Notes: generated by a model from the letters alone, not told the origin. Counted from the first letter of the stretch, positions 34,837-44,006 are shown. The stretch: 64,000 bases of DNA from Agrobacterium tumefaciens (GCF_017726655.1 NZ_CP072309.1:1670501-1734500); one strand, 5' to 3'. Numbers and translations are program-made.

Positions 34837-36477
34837 ATGATCAAATCGCTCAACAAATCCATGCGGATCCTCAGCACCAGCGCTGCCCTGTCGCTGATGA
34901 TGTTGTCTGCACCGCATGCTTTTGCCGCCACGCCGGCCGATACGCTGGTGGAAGGTTTCGCCATCGACGACATCATCACGCTCGATCCGGGTGAGGCTTT
35001 CGAACTGTCTGCTGCCGAAGTTACCGGCAACACCTATAGCAAGCTCGTGTCCATCGATCTCAACGACACTTCAAAGGTTGTCGGCGACCTCGCCGAAAGC
35101 TGGACGACCTCTGAGGATGGCTTGACCTATACATTCAAGTTGAAGTCCGGTTTGAAGTTCGCTTCCGGCAATCCGGTCACCGCTGACGATGTAGCCTTCT
35201 CGTTTGAACGTGCCGTCAAGCTCGACAAGTCGCCGGCCTTCCTGCTGACTCAGTTCGGCCTCAAGGGCGACAACGTCAACGAAAAGGCGAAGGCAACAGA
35301 CGCGAACACCTTCGTACTGACAGTCGACAAGCCCTATGCGCCGAGCTTTGTGCTGAACGTGCTCACTGCGACCGTCGCTTCGGTGGTCGATAAGAAGCTG
35401 GTCATGGAGAAGGCGAAATCGGTTACCCCGAGCGCCGATTACAAATATGATACCGATTTCGGCAACGAGTTCCTGAAGACCGGTTATGCCGGTTCCGGCC
35501 CCTACAAAATCCTTGGCTGGAAGGCCAACGAAGCCGTCATTCTGGAGGCCAACCCCAACTATTACGGTGAGAAGCCGAAGCTGAAGCGCGTCGTCTATCG
35601 CCACATGAAGGAAAGCTCGGGCCAGCGCCTGGCGCTTGAGAACGGCGATATCGATGTTGCCCGTAACCTCGAACCGGGTGACATGGAAGCCGTTTCCAAG
35701 AAGGAAGGCCTTGCCGTCACCTCTGCGCCCAAGGGCACCGTCTATTACTTCAGCCTCAACCAGAAGAACGAGAACCTGAAGAAGCCCGAAGTCGTCGAAG
35801 CCTTCAAATATCTCGTCGATTATGACGCGATCGGCGCAACGATCATCAAGGGCATCGGCGAAATTCACCAGACCTTCCTGCCGAAGGGCCAGCTTGGCGC
35901 GCTTGATGAGAACCCCTACAAGCTCGACGTCGCCAAGGCGAAGGAGCTTCTGGCCAAGGCCGGCCTGAAGGACGGCTTCACGGTGACAATGGACGTTCGC
36001 AACACCCAGCCGGTGACGGGCATTGCCGAAAGCGTGCAGCAGACGCTGGCACAGGCCGGCATCAAGCTCGAAATCATCCCCGGCGACGGCAAGCAGACGC
36101 TGACGAAGTACCGTGCCCGCACGCACGATATCTACATCGGCCAGTGGGGTTCGGACTATTTCGACCCGAACTCGAATGCGGAAACCTTCACCATCAACTA
36201 CGACAATTCGGATGAAGGCAAGAACAAGACGCTCGCCTGGCGCAATGCCTGGGATGTTCCTGATCTGACCAAGGAAACGCAGTCGGCTCTGCTGGAAAAG
36301 GATAGCGCCAAGCGCGCCGCCATCTATGAAAACCTGCAGAAGGAAGTCCTGGCGAAGGGTCCTTTCGTTATCATCTTCCAACAGACGGAAGTTGCCGGTT
36401 ACTCGAACAAGCTGAAGGGCCTGAAGCTCGGTCCGAGCTTCGACACCAACTACGTCTACACGATCTCCAAGGAATGA
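34837..36477 (+). CDS. Dipeptide/oligopeptide-binding protein (DppA/OppA family)
   Basis: This 546-residue family 5 solute-binding protein has a signal peptide ending near HAFAA-TP (about residue 30). It shows the family pattern LAESWTTSEDGLTYTFKLK near residue 88, GSGPYKILGWKANEAVILEA near 219 and YYGEKPKLKRVVYR. AAAAGGGGAGATCCT before the ATG is a strong ribosome site. As first gene of the dpp-like set downstream of a dipeptidase, it likely binds dipeptides or a related short peptide. Confidence 0.93.
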   Translation: MIKSLNKSMRILSTSAALSLMMLSAPHAFAATPADTLVEGFAIDDIITLDPGEAFELSAAEVTGNTYSKLVSIDLNDTSKVVGDLAESWTTSEDGLTYTFKLKSGLKFASGNPVTADDVAFSFERAVKLDKSPAFLLTQFGLKGDNVNEKAKATDANTFVLTVDKPYAPSFVLNVLTATVASVVDKKLVMEKAKSVTPSADYKYDTDFGNEFLKTGYAGSGPYKILGWKANEAVILEANPNYYGEKPKLKRVVYRHMKESSGQRLALENGDIDVARNLEPGDMEAVSKKEGLAVTSAPKGTVYYFSLNQKNENLKKPEVVEAFKYLVDYDAIGATIIKGIGEIHQTFLPKGQLGALDENPYKLDVAKAKELLAKAGLKDGFTVTMDVRNTQPVTGIAESVQQTLAQAGIKLEIIPGDGKQTLTKYRARTHDIYIGQWGSDYFDPNSNAETFTINYDNSDEGKNKTLAWRNAWDVPDLTKETQSALLEKDSAKRAAIYENLQKEVLAKGPFVIIFQQTEVAGYSNKLKGLKLGPSFDTNYVYTISKE

Positions 36478-36495
36478 TCCGGAAGGGTCGGTCTC

Positions 36496-37563
36496 TTGAG
36501 CATCGTTGAAGCAAACAGCCGGGCGAGGCAGGGCAAACGCCGTGCCAACGCCCGTGCGAAGGCCATTCTCGGCTTCGCCGTCACCGTCATCACCACCTTT
36601 CTGGGGCTGATGGCGGTCACATTTTTCATTGGCCGCGTGGTGCCGATCGATCCTGCACTGGCGATCGTCGGCGACCGTGCGCCTGCGCATGTGGTCGAGC
36701 GCGTCCGTGAGCAGCTCGGCCTCAACCTGCCGCTCTGGCAGCAGTTTTTTATCTATCTCAAGCAGGCTCTTTCGGGTGATTTCGGGACCTCCGTCCTCAC
36801 CACCAATCCTGTGATGGAGGATATCAAGCGGGTGTTCCCGGCGACGATCGAACTTGCCACGATCGGCACGATCATCGGCGCCGTCTTCGGGATACCGCTC
36901 GGCGTTCTCGCGGCCGTGAAACGCGGCAGTTTTGCCGATCAGGTGGTGCGTGTCATCGGCCTCATCGGTTATTCCGTGCCGATCTTCTGGCTCGGCCTGC
37001 TCGCGCTGCTGGTGTTTTATGCCCGGCTGCAATGGGTGGCTTATCCCGGGCGAATGGATATCGTCTATGAATTCACCTTCACGCCGGTCACGGGCTTCTT
37101 CCTGATCGACGCGATCTGGCAGCGGCAATGGGACGTATTGTGGGATCTTTTCCGTCACATCATCCTGCCGGCCTCGCTGCTCGGTTATTTCTCGCTGGCC
37201 TATATCAGCCGCATGACGCGCTCCTTCATGCTGAACGAGCTCGCCCAGGAATATATCGTTGCGGCCCGCGCCAAGGGGCTTTCGGAAACGCGTATCATCT
37301 GGTTCCACGCGCTGCGCAACGCCGCGGTGCCGCTGGTAACCGTGATTGCGCTCTCCTATGCCGGCCTGCTGGAAGGTTCGGTGTTGACCGAAACCATCTT
37401 CGCCTGGCCGGGGCTTGGCCTCTACATCACCAATTCCTTGCAGAACGCGGATATGAATGCCGTTCTCGGCGGCACGATCGTGATCGGCGCCATCTTCGTC
37501 GGCATCAATCTCTTCTCCGATCTGCTTTACCGGACGCTCGATCCAAGGACGCGCAGCCGATGA
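36496..37563 (+). CDS. Dipeptide ABC transporter permease (DppB type)
   Basis: The 355-residue protein has an N-terminal membrane helix, about six segments in all, and the family EAA-region EYIVAARAKGLSETRIIWFHA near residue 250. The start appears to be TTG, with GGAAGG nine bases upstream; no ATG lies before the first membrane segment. It follows the binding-protein gene by 18 bases, without the hairpin seen in the other systems. It overlaps the next permease by four bases. Confidence 0.9.
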   Translation: MSIVEANSRARQGKRRANARAKAILGFAVTVITTFLGLMAVTFFIGRVVPIDPALAIVGDRAPAHVVERVREQLGLNLPLWQQFFIYLKQALSGDFGTSVLTTNPVMEDIKRVFPATIELATIGTIIGAVFGIPLGVLAAVKRGSFADQVVRVIGLIGYSVPIFWLGLLALLVFYARLQWVAYPGRMDIVYEFTFTPVTGFFLIDAIWQRQWDVLWDLFRHIILPASLLGYFSLAYISRMTRSFMLNELAQEYIVAARAKGLSETRIIWFHALRNAAVPLVTVIALSYAGLLEGSVLTETIFAWPGLGLYITNSLQNADMNAVLGGTIVIGAIFVGINLFSDLLYRTLDPRTRSR

Positions 37564-38492
37564 CGATTTCGACCGATACACTCAAACCCTACAGCCGCGA
37601 ATGGCTGCTTTCCGACCGACCGGCGTCGCGCAGGCAGGCAAGGCTTGGTCGCGCCTATGTGATCTGGCGGCGTTTTTCGGAAAACCGTCTGGCGCTGCTC
37701 GGCCTTGGCATCATCATTGCGCTGCTGTTCGTGGCGATTTTTGCCAATGTGCTGGCGCCACATAACCCGGTGCAGGGCGATCTGCGCAATGCCCGGCTTC
37801 TGCCGCCCGGCACTGCCGGTTATCTGCTCGGCACCGATGATCAGGGCCGTGATATTCTCTCGCGCCTCATCCACGGTTCGCGGCTGACCCTGTTCGTCGT
37901 GCTTTTGGTGGCCATCATCGCCGCACCCATCGGGCTCATCGTCGGCACCGTTTCGGGTTATGCCGGCGGCTGGGTGGATGCAGTCCTGATGCGCATCACC
38001 GATATCTTCCTCGCCTTCCCCAAACTGGTTCTGGCGTTGGCACTGGTTGCGGCGCTGGGGCCGGGTATTGAAAATGCGGTACTCGCCATCGCGGTCACCT
38101 CATGGCCGCCCTATGCGCGCATCGCGCGTGCCGAAACCATGACCTTCCGCAATTCGGATTTCATCGCTGCAGTGAAGCTCATGGGCGCGTCGCCCTTCCG
38201 CATTGTGCTCAAACACGTCATGCCGCTTTGCATGTCGTCGCTGATCGTGCGTGTGACGCTCGATATGGCGGGCATCATACTCACCGCAGCCGGTCTCGGC
38301 TTCCTTGGCCTCGGTGCCCAGCCGCCGCTGCCGGAGTGGGGTGCGATGATCGCGTCGGGCCGCCGTTTCATTCTCGATCAATGGTGGGTGGCTGCCATGC
38401 CGGGTATTGCGATCCTGATCGTCAGCCTCGGTTTCAACCTTTTGGGCGACGGTCTGCGCGATGCGCTTGATCCCAAGGAGGCGGGCCAATGA
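37560..38492 (+). CDS. Dipeptide ABC transporter permease (DppC type)
   Basis: This 310-residue permease has the DppC-like N-terminal region, GTDDQGRDILSRLIHGSRL near 100, and a C-terminal GFNLLGDGLRDALDPK. The EAA loop region is FIAAVKLMGASPFRIVLKHV. The ATG overlaps the stop of the DppB-type gene. It pairs with that protein to form the channel. Confidence 0.93.
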   Translation: MTISTDTLKPYSREWLLSDRPASRRQARLGRAYVIWRRFSENRLALLGLGIIIALLFVAIFANVLAPHNPVQGDLRNARLLPPGTAGYLLGTDDQGRDILSRLIHGSRLTLFVVLLVAIIAAPIGLIVGTVSGYAGGWVDAVLMRITDIFLAFPKLVLALALVAALGPGIENAVLAIAVTSWPPYARIARAETMTFRNSDFIAAVKLMGASPFRIVLKHVMPLCMSSLIVRVTLDMAGIILTAAGLGFLGLGAQPPLPEWGAMIASGRRFILDQWWVAAMPGIAILIVSLGFNLLGDGLRDALDPKEAGQ

Positions 38493-39325
38493 GTGCGTCT
38501 CTTCTGACGGTTGAGAACCTGCGCGTTTCCTTCCCGACCCGCACCGGGTTGGTGGAGGCGGTGCGCGGCGTGTCCTTCACGCTGGGGCGCGAGCGCCTTG
38601 GCATCGTCGGCGAATCCGGCTCTGGAAAGTCGCAGACTGGCCGCGCCATCATGGGCCTGACGCCGAAAAATGCCCGGATCGAAGCCGATACGCTGCGTTT
38701 TGGCGATATCGACCTGCTCAAGGCATCGGCAAAAGAGCGACGGCTCATGCGCGGCAAGCGTATGGCCATGATCCTGCAGGATCCGAAATATTCGCTGAAC
38801 CCGGTCATGACCATCGGCCGCCAGATCATGGAAACGCTGCGTGCCCACGAAAAGATTGGCTCCGGCGAAGCGCGCCAGCGCACACTTGCCATGCTAGAGG
38901 CAGTACAGATCCGTGATCCCGAGCGCGTCTTCGATCTCTTTCCACACGAAGTTTCCGGCGGCATGGGCCAGCGCGTCATGATCGCCATGATGCTCGTCTG
39001 CGGCCCGGAATTGCTGATCGCCGACGAGCCGACATCGGCGCTCGATGTGACGGTGCAGCTGGAAGTGCTCGACATTCTCGACAAGCTGGTGCGCGACCGT
39101 GGCATGGGGCTGATCTTCGTCAGCCACGATCTCAGGCTCGTTTCTTCCTTCTGCGACCGGGTTCTCGTTATGTATGCCGGCAAGGTGGTGGAAGAGCTTG
39201 CTTCCGCAAACCTCAAGGAAGCGAAACATCCCTATACGCAGGGCCTGTTGAACTGTCTGCCGCAAATTGGCGGCCACCGGCATCCGCTACCCGTTCTGGA
39301 ACGCAAGCTGGAGTGGCGCGCATGA
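38489..39325 (+). CDS. Dipeptide ABC transporter ATP-binding protein (DppD type)
   Basis: The 278-residue protein has Walker [10 protein letters not shown], signature VSGGMGQRVMIAMML, Walker [15 protein letters not shown] and the His switch FVSHDLRLV. The C-terminal oligopeptide-transporter extension is short (HPYTQGLLNCLP), with a less obvious iron-sulfur cysteine set than in DppD of enteric bacteria. Overlap of four bases on each side couples it to its neighbours. It works with the DppF-type ATPase that follows. Confidence 0.93.
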   Translation: MSASLLTVENLRVSFPTRTGLVEAVRGVSFTLGRERLGIVGESGSGKSQTGRAIMGLTPKNARIEADTLRFGDIDLLKASAKERRLMRGKRMAMILQDPKYSLNPVMTIGRQIMETLRAHEKIGSGEARQRTLAMLEAVQIRDPERVFDLFPHEVSGGMGQRVMIAMMLVCGPELLIADEPTSALDVTVQLEVLDILDKLVRDRGMGLIFVSHDLRLVSSFCDRVLVMYAGKVVEELASANLKEAKHPYTQGLLNCLPQIGGHRHPLPVLERKLEWRA

Positions 39326-40071
39326 GCACAGTTCTTTCTGTCCGAGACATGGTGGTGGATTTCGACGGTTACATCGCGCTCGACAGTGTGAGCGTCGATG
39401 TGGCCGAGGGCGAATCCTTCGGTATCGTCGGCGAATCCGGTTCCGGCAAGTCGACCCTTCTACGCGCCATCGCCGGCCTCAACCATTTCGATGAAGGCTC
39501 ACTGATGGTGGCGGGGCGCTCCTATTCGGGCAAGCACCGCGACAAGAGCTTTTATCGCGATGTGCAGATGGTGTTTCAGGATCCCTATGGCTCGCTCCAC
39601 CCCCGCCAGACGGTGGATGCGTTGCTTTTGGAACCGCTCGTCATCCATGGTCTCAACAATCGCGAGCAACGGATCGCGCGTGCGCTGGACGAAGTGGGTC
39701 TCGGTTCCGGTTTCCGTTTCCGCTATTCGCACCAGCTGTCCGGCGGCCAGCGCCAGCGTATCGCCATTGCCCGCGCACTGATCGTCGAGCCGAAGATCCT
39801 GCTGCTCGATGAGCCGACCTCGGCGCTGGATGCGTCCATTCAAGCCGAAATCCTGAACCTTCTGGAACAGGCCCGCAAGGACCGTAACCTCACCTTCGTC
39901 ATGGTCAGCCACGATCTCGGTGTCATCAGCCATATGTGCGACCGCCTGGCGGTGATGAAAAGCGGCAAGGTGGTGGAAATGCTGGAGGCCGAGGCGCTGG
40001 AAAGCCGCGAATTCAGCGCGGATTATACGAGGCAGCTGCTGGTGGCGAGCGAGGGTTTCAAGCGCGCTTGA
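39322..40071 (+). CDS. Dipeptide ABC transporter ATP-binding protein (DppF type)
   Basis: The 249-residue protein has Walker [10 protein letters not shown], signature LSGGQRQRIAIARAL, Walker B ILLLDEPTSALDAS and FVMVSHDLGVIS. The ATG at 39322 overlaps the DppD stop; a GTG nine bases earlier is less likely. It lacks the long C-terminal extension, as is usual for shorter DppF-like partners. It ends the operon, and a hairpin-rich repeat starts 29 bases later. It might also serve the ATPase-less importer at 41.3-44.8 kb. Confidence 0.92.
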   Translation: MSTVLSVRDMVVDFDGYIALDSVSVDVAEGESFGIVGESGSGKSTLLRAIAGLNHFDEGSLMVAGRSYSGKHRDKSFYRDVQMVFQDPYGSLHPRQTVDALLLEPLVIHGLNNREQRIARALDEVGLGSGFRFRYSHQLSGGQRQRIAIARALIVEPKILLLDEPTSALDASIQAEILNLLEQARKDRNLTFVMVSHDLGVISHMCDRLAVMKSGKVVEMLEAEALESREFSADYTRQLLVASEGFKRA

Positions 40072-40100
40072 GGCGCCGCTATAGTCGGGTTAAATGACAT

Positions 40101-40208
40101 CTTCCGTCATTCCGGCCTTGAGCCGGAATCCAGCGACCGCGCGTCAGAGACTCTATTGCGATCAATGACTTGATCGCGCTGGATGCCGGGTCAAGCCCGG
40201 CATGACAG
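40101..40208. repeat. Hairpin-rich intergenic repeat, copy 1
   Basis: This stretch of about 108 bases contains three perfect stems: ATTCCGGC/GCCGGAAT (40109-40129), GCGATCAA/TTGATCGC (40158-40177) and ATGCCGGG/CCCGGCAT (40183-40203). Its ends are rough inverted copies of each other (CGTCATTCCGG and the complement of CCCGGCATGAC). A second copy lies at 42882-43000. The design recalls the mosaic palindromic repeats known from rhizobial intergenic regions (RIME-like). It runs up to the LysR gene's leader. Confidence 0.8.
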
Positions 40209-40237
40209 ACCGTGTCGGCCAAAACAAGGTACCCCTC

Positions 40238-41140
40238 ATGCAACTGCGCGCCCTGATGTATTTCGACGAACTCGTCCGCACCAATTCCATGCGCGCCGCG
40301 GCGGAAAACCTGAATGTCGCGCCGACAGCGGTGAGCCGGCAGATCGAGAACCTCGAGTATTATTTCGGCTCGCCCCTGGTGGAGCGTTCCAGCCGTGGCG
40401 TGAAGCTGACGGCGGCGGGTGAGTTGCTCGCCGCCCGTGCCGGCAAAACGCTGCGCGAACTCGACCACGTACACCAGCTGATTGACGATCTGAAGGGTCT
40501 GCAGCGCGGTCGGGTGACCATTTATGCCAATGGCGCCACGGTCGCGAACCTTCTGGCGCCAGTGCTGGCGCAGTTCAGTCTCAAATACCCCAAGCTCCGT
40601 TTCGAGGTGCATATTACCAGTGCACGCCAGGCCCTGGAGGCGCTGGGCGCTGCCGAAGCGGACCTGGTCGTCAGCCTCTTCGCTCCAAAGGTTGCCGGAG
40701 TGAAGGTGCGTTCGCGAACCCGCATCAATTACGATGTGATCTTTCCCGCCGGCCATGCGCTTGCTGGTCAACCTGAGGTCTCTCTGAAGGAGCTGGCCGG
40801 GCTGCCGCTTGCCCTGCCGGACAAAAGTTTTGCCGCGCGGCAGGCCTTCGATACCCTTTTCGCCGAGGCGGACATTGAACTTGACCCCGTTTTCATCACC
40901 AGTTCGCTGGAAATGCTGAAAGAGCTGGTGTTGGGCCACGCCGCTGCCACGCTTTTGCCGGCGCTTTCGGTGGCGCGGGAAATCCGCAGCGGGCAGATGG
41001 TCGCCGTTCCGCTCTCCGGCAAAAAGGGTATCCATACCCAGATCGACCTCTGTGTGGCGCCGGACAGGCAACTATCCTTCGCCGCTTCCAAGCTCGCGGA
41101 TTTCATTGAGCGCTTCATGCGTGAGGTGACGGCAGGCTGA
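40238..41140 (+). CDS. LysR-family transcriptional regulator
   Basis: The 300-residue LysR-type regulator has a winged helix (RALMYFDELVRTNSMRAAAE, then NVAPTAVSRQIENLE) and the usual effector-binding half. The ATG at 40238 gives the standard length with AAGG upstream; an earlier in-frame ATG at 40202 lies inside the intergenic repeat and would add twelve unlikely residues. It stands between two peptide importer sets, 186 bases before the next binding-protein gene. Several inverted repeats fill that gap. It probably controls one or both sets. Confidence 0.9.
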   Translation: MQLRALMYFDELVRTNSMRAAAENLNVAPTAVSRQIENLEYYFGSPLVERSSRGVKLTAAGELLAARAGKTLRELDHVHQLIDDLKGLQRGRVTIYANGATVANLLAPVLAQFSLKYPKLRFEVHITSARQALEALGAAEADLVVSLFAPKVAGVKVRSRTRINYDVIFPAGHALAGQPEVSLKELAGLPLALPDKSFAARQAFDTLFAEADIELDPVFITSSLEMLKELVLGHAAATLLPALSVAREIRSGQMVAVPLSGKKGIHTQIDLCVAPDRQLSFAASKLADFIERFMREVTAG

Positions 41141-41160
41141 GCGGAGACGCTCCCCGTATT

Positions 41161-41242
41161 TCAACCCAAAAGGTTGATTTCCATCCGCATTCCCGTGTAG
41201 CGATTTCAGCTACACGGAGCACACAAAAATCATGATTGTGTG
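41161..41242. promoter_or_regulatory. Cluster of three inverted repeats ahead of a binding-protein gene
   Basis: Three stems follow the LysR stop: TCAACC/GGTTGA (41161-41177), CCGTGTAGC/GCTACACGG (41193-41217) and CACACAA/TTGTGTG (41220-41242). The last one encloses a perfect 10-bp palindrome, AATCATGATT. The first two may terminate the LysR transcript; the third could be a regulator site for the binding-protein gene. Confidence 0.5.
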
Positions 41243-41326
41243 TGCGCCTGCAACATGACACTCTTTTTGCAACGGGTGGTCTTTGGAAGGGCAAAAATGC
41301 CCCGGCCGCCAGACAGGGGACTAAGG

Positions 41327-42862
41327 ATGCCACGTACCTATCTTTCGCAGGCGGCAAAGCTCTCGCGCCGCACCGCGCTGACGCTTGCTCTCGGCACGGC
41401 GCTCTGGTTGCCGCTTTCGGTGGCCAAGTCTGAAGCCGCGCCGAAAACCGCCCTGACACTTGGCATGACGGTGGAGCCGACCGGTCTCGATCCGACCATT
41501 GCCGCTCCCGTCGCCATCGGCCAGGTCACCTGGCAGAATATTTTCGAAGGTCTCGTCACCATCGACAGCAAGGGCAAGGTGAAGCCGCAGCTAGCCGAAA
41601 GCTGGGAAATTTCCCCTGATGGCAAGACCTATACATTCAAGCTGCGCAAGGGTGTCACCTTCCATAACGGCGAGGCGTTCGATTCCTCGGTCGCAAAGTT
41701 CTCGCTGGACCGGGCGCGCGGCGAAGCCTCCGTCAATCCGCAGAAGCGCTTCTTTGCGTCAATCGATAGCATCGAGGCACCGGATGCCGACACACTGGTG
41801 CTGAAGCTGAAGCAGCCTGCCGGCAGCCTCATCTACTGGCTCGGCTGGCCGGCATCCGTCATGGTCGCTCCCAAGAGCGCAGAGACGAACCGCACCACGC
41901 CCGTCGGCACTGGCCCGTTCAAATTCGTCAGCTGGGCCAAGGGCGACAAGGTGGAACTGGAGAAGAACGCCGCCTATTGGGACAAGGCTGTGTCGGTAAA
42001 GCTGGAAAAGGCGACGTTCCGTTTCGTCGCCGATCCGCAGGCGCAGGCAGCGGCACTGAAGGCGGGCGATATCGATGCCTTCCCGGAATTCGGCGCGCCG
42101 GAACTGATGACCTCGTTTGAAGGCGATAAACGCCTTGGCACCTTCGTCGGCAATACTGAACTGAAGGTCGTGGCCGGCATGAACAGCGCCCGCAAACCCT
42201 TCAGTGACAAGCGCGTACGCCAGGCGTTGATGATGGCGGTGGATCGCGGAACTGTCATCGAAGGTGCATGGTCCGGTTACGGCACGGCTATCGGCAGTCA
42301 CTATACGCCGAATGATCGCGGATACATCGATACGACTGGCGTTCATCCCTATGATGTCGACAAGGCGAGGGCCCTGCTTGCCGAAGCGGGGTATGCCGAC
42401 GGTTTCAGCTTCACCATCAAGGCCCCGCAGATGGCCTATGCCCAGCGCACCTCGCAAATCCTGCAGGCGATGCTGGCCGAAATCGGTGTCACCATGACCA
42501 TCGAGACCACGGAATTTCCGGCCAAATGGGTGGCGGATGTTTTGAAAGGGGCGGATTACGACATGACCATCGTCGCCCATGCCGAGCCGATGGATATCGA
42601 TATCTACTCCCGTGATCCCTATTATTTCAACTACAAGAACCCGGCCTTCAACGAGGTCATCGCCAGCGTCGAAAAGACGGCGGATGCCGGTGAGCAGGAA
42701 AAGCTTTATGGCGACGCCCAGAAAATCCTCGCCGAAGATGTGCCGGCGCTGTTCCTGTTCGTGATGCCGAAGCTCGGGGTATGGGACAAGAAGGTGAAGG
42801 GGCTGTGGGAAAACGAGCCCATTCCTTCGAATGTGCTGACGGATGTGCATTGGGAAGAGTAG
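41327..42862 (+). CDS. Peptide-binding protein (DppA/OppA family), second importer
   Basis: This is a 511-residue family 5 solute-binding protein. The N-terminus has LSRRTALTLALGTALWLPLS, a signal peptide with a twin arginine that might use Tat or Sec, cleaved near KSEAA. Family features include LAESWEISPDGKTYTFKLRKG near 85 and VGTGPFKFVSWAKGDKVELE near 190. The ATG at 41327 has AGGGGACTAAGG upstream, stronger than earlier in-frame GTG or ATG codons. The ligand could be a peptide, or an amide given the amidase downstream. Confidence 0.91.
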   Translation: MPRTYLSQAAKLSRRTALTLALGTALWLPLSVAKSEAAPKTALTLGMTVEPTGLDPTIAAPVAIGQVTWQNIFEGLVTIDSKGKVKPQLAESWEISPDGKTYTFKLRKGVTFHNGEAFDSSVAKFSLDRARGEASVNPQKRFFASIDSIEAPDADTLVLKLKQPAGSLIYWLGWPASVMVAPKSAETNRTTPVGTGPFKFVSWAKGDKVELEKNAAYWDKAVSVKLEKATFRFVADPQAQAAALKAGDIDAFPEFGAPELMTSFEGDKRLGTFVGNTELKVVAGMNSARKPFSDKRVRQALMMAVDRGTVIEGAWSGYGTAIGSHYTPNDRGYIDTTGVHPYDVDKARALLAEAGYADGFSFTIKAPQMAYAQRTSQILQAMLAEIGVTMTIETTEFPAKWVADVLKGADYDMTIVAHAEPMDIDIYSRDPYYFNYKNPAFNEVIASVEKTADAGEQEKLYGDAQKILAEDVPALFLFVMPKLGVWDKKVKGLWENEPIPSNVLTDVHWEE

Positions 42863-42881
42863 GATTTGCCAGTCGCCGTGT

Positions 42882-43000
42882 CCTCCGTCATGCCGGGCTT
42901 GATCCGGCATCCAGTCCAGTCCAAGTCGTTGGGCTGAAAAGGCTCTTTTCGCCGCGCAGACGCGCGACGGCTGGATTCCGGCTCAAGGCCGGAATGACGG
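42882..43000. repeat. Hairpin-rich intergenic repeat, copy 2
   Basis: About 119 bases related to 40101-40208, with terminal stems ATGCCGG/CCGGCAT (42890-42910) and ATTCCGGC/GCCGGAAT (42975-42995). The order of the two stem types is swapped compared with copy 1, so it lies in the opposite orientation. The ends match well but the middle differs. It lies between a binding-protein gene and its permease gene. Confidence 0.8.
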
Positions 43001-43055
43001 GGACGAGAGCGACGGACGCCAAAGCAAACAGAACCACGCAAGGAGCAGATGCCAG

Positions 43056-44006
43056 ATGTCAGCCGTCCTCATCCGGCGTCTCGTAAGCCTCGTCATCACG
43101 CTGTTTGCCGTCTCGCTTATCATCTATCTTGTCATGGGCCTGCTGCCGGGTGATCCGGCCGCCATCATGCTCGGCACGTCGGCGAGCCCGGATACGCTCG
43201 CCGCGCTGCAGAAGCAGATGGGTCTCGATCAGCCGCTGCTGCTGCGCTACATCCACTGGCTGGGTGGCGTGTTCCGCGGCGATCTCGGACAATCCTATAC
43301 CTATGGCGTGCCCGTGGCGGGCCTGATCGTCGAGCGGCTGGCAGTCACGCTGCCGCTTGCGCTGCTTGCCGTCTGCCTGTCTGTGACCATCGCCATTCCT
43401 CTCGGCGTGGCGGCGGCGAAGAACCGCAACGGCGCGCTGGATTTCGCGGCCGGGCTGTTTTCCCATGTGGGCATTGCCGTGCCGGGATTCTGGGTCGGGC
43501 TGCTGCTGATCATCGTATTTTCCACCACGCTCGGCTGGATGCCATCAGGTGGGTTTCCCGGCTGGAGCCCAAGCGTTTCGGCAGGTCTCATGGCGCTGGT
43601 TCTGCCGGCAATCGCCCTGGCACTGTCGCAGGCCGGCGTTCTCACCCGCGTCTGCCGTTCCGCTGTGCTTGAGGTGATGAACGAGGATTTCGTGCGCACC
43701 GCGCGCGCCAAGGGTCTGAGCGAGCGGGTGGCGCTATGGCGGCATGCTGTGCCGAACGCGATGATCCCCGTCGTCACCATGATCGGCCTGCAATTCACCT
43801 TCCTTATTGCGGGTGCGGTGCTGGTGGAAAATGTCTTCAACCTGCCGGGCCTCGGCCGGCTTGCCTATCAGGCACTGACGCAACGGGATATCGTGGTGAT
43901 GCAATCTGTCGTGCTGTTCTTCTCGGCGCTGGTCATCCTCATGAATTTCGTGGTCGATATCGCCTATCTCTTCATCGACCCGAGATTGCGGGCAGGTGCG
44001 CGATGA
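43056..44006 (+). CDS. Peptide ABC transporter permease (DppB type), second importer
   Basis: This 316-residue permease has the typical N-terminus (LVSLVITLFAVSLIIYLVMG), LPGDPAAIMLG near 31 and the EAA region DFVRTARAKGLSERVALWRHA near residue 210. It overlaps the next permease gene by four bases. AGGAGCAGATG precedes the start. No ATPase gene follows in this set. Confidence 0.92.
   Translation: MSAVLIRRLVSLVITLFAVSLIIYLVMGLLPGDPAAIMLGTSASPDTLAALQKQMGLDQPLLLRYIHWLGGVFRGDLGQSYTYGVPVAGLIVERLAVTLPLALLAVCLSVTIAIPLGVAAAKNRNGALDFAAGLFSHVGIAVPGFWVGLLLIIVFSTTLGWMPSGGFPGWSPSVSAGLMALVLPAIALALSQAGVLTRVCRSAVLEVMNEDFVRTARAKGLSERVALWRHAVPNAMIPVVTMIGLQFTFLIAGAVLVENVFNLPGLGRLAYQALTQRDIVVMQSVVLFFSALVILMNFVVDIAYLFIDPRLRAGAR

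Noticed and set aside
35071..37581. An 836-codon open frame on the minus strand
   Set aside because: It is antisense to the dppA- and dppB-like genes, whose families are clear. The long frame follows from GC-rich codon use and has no family features.
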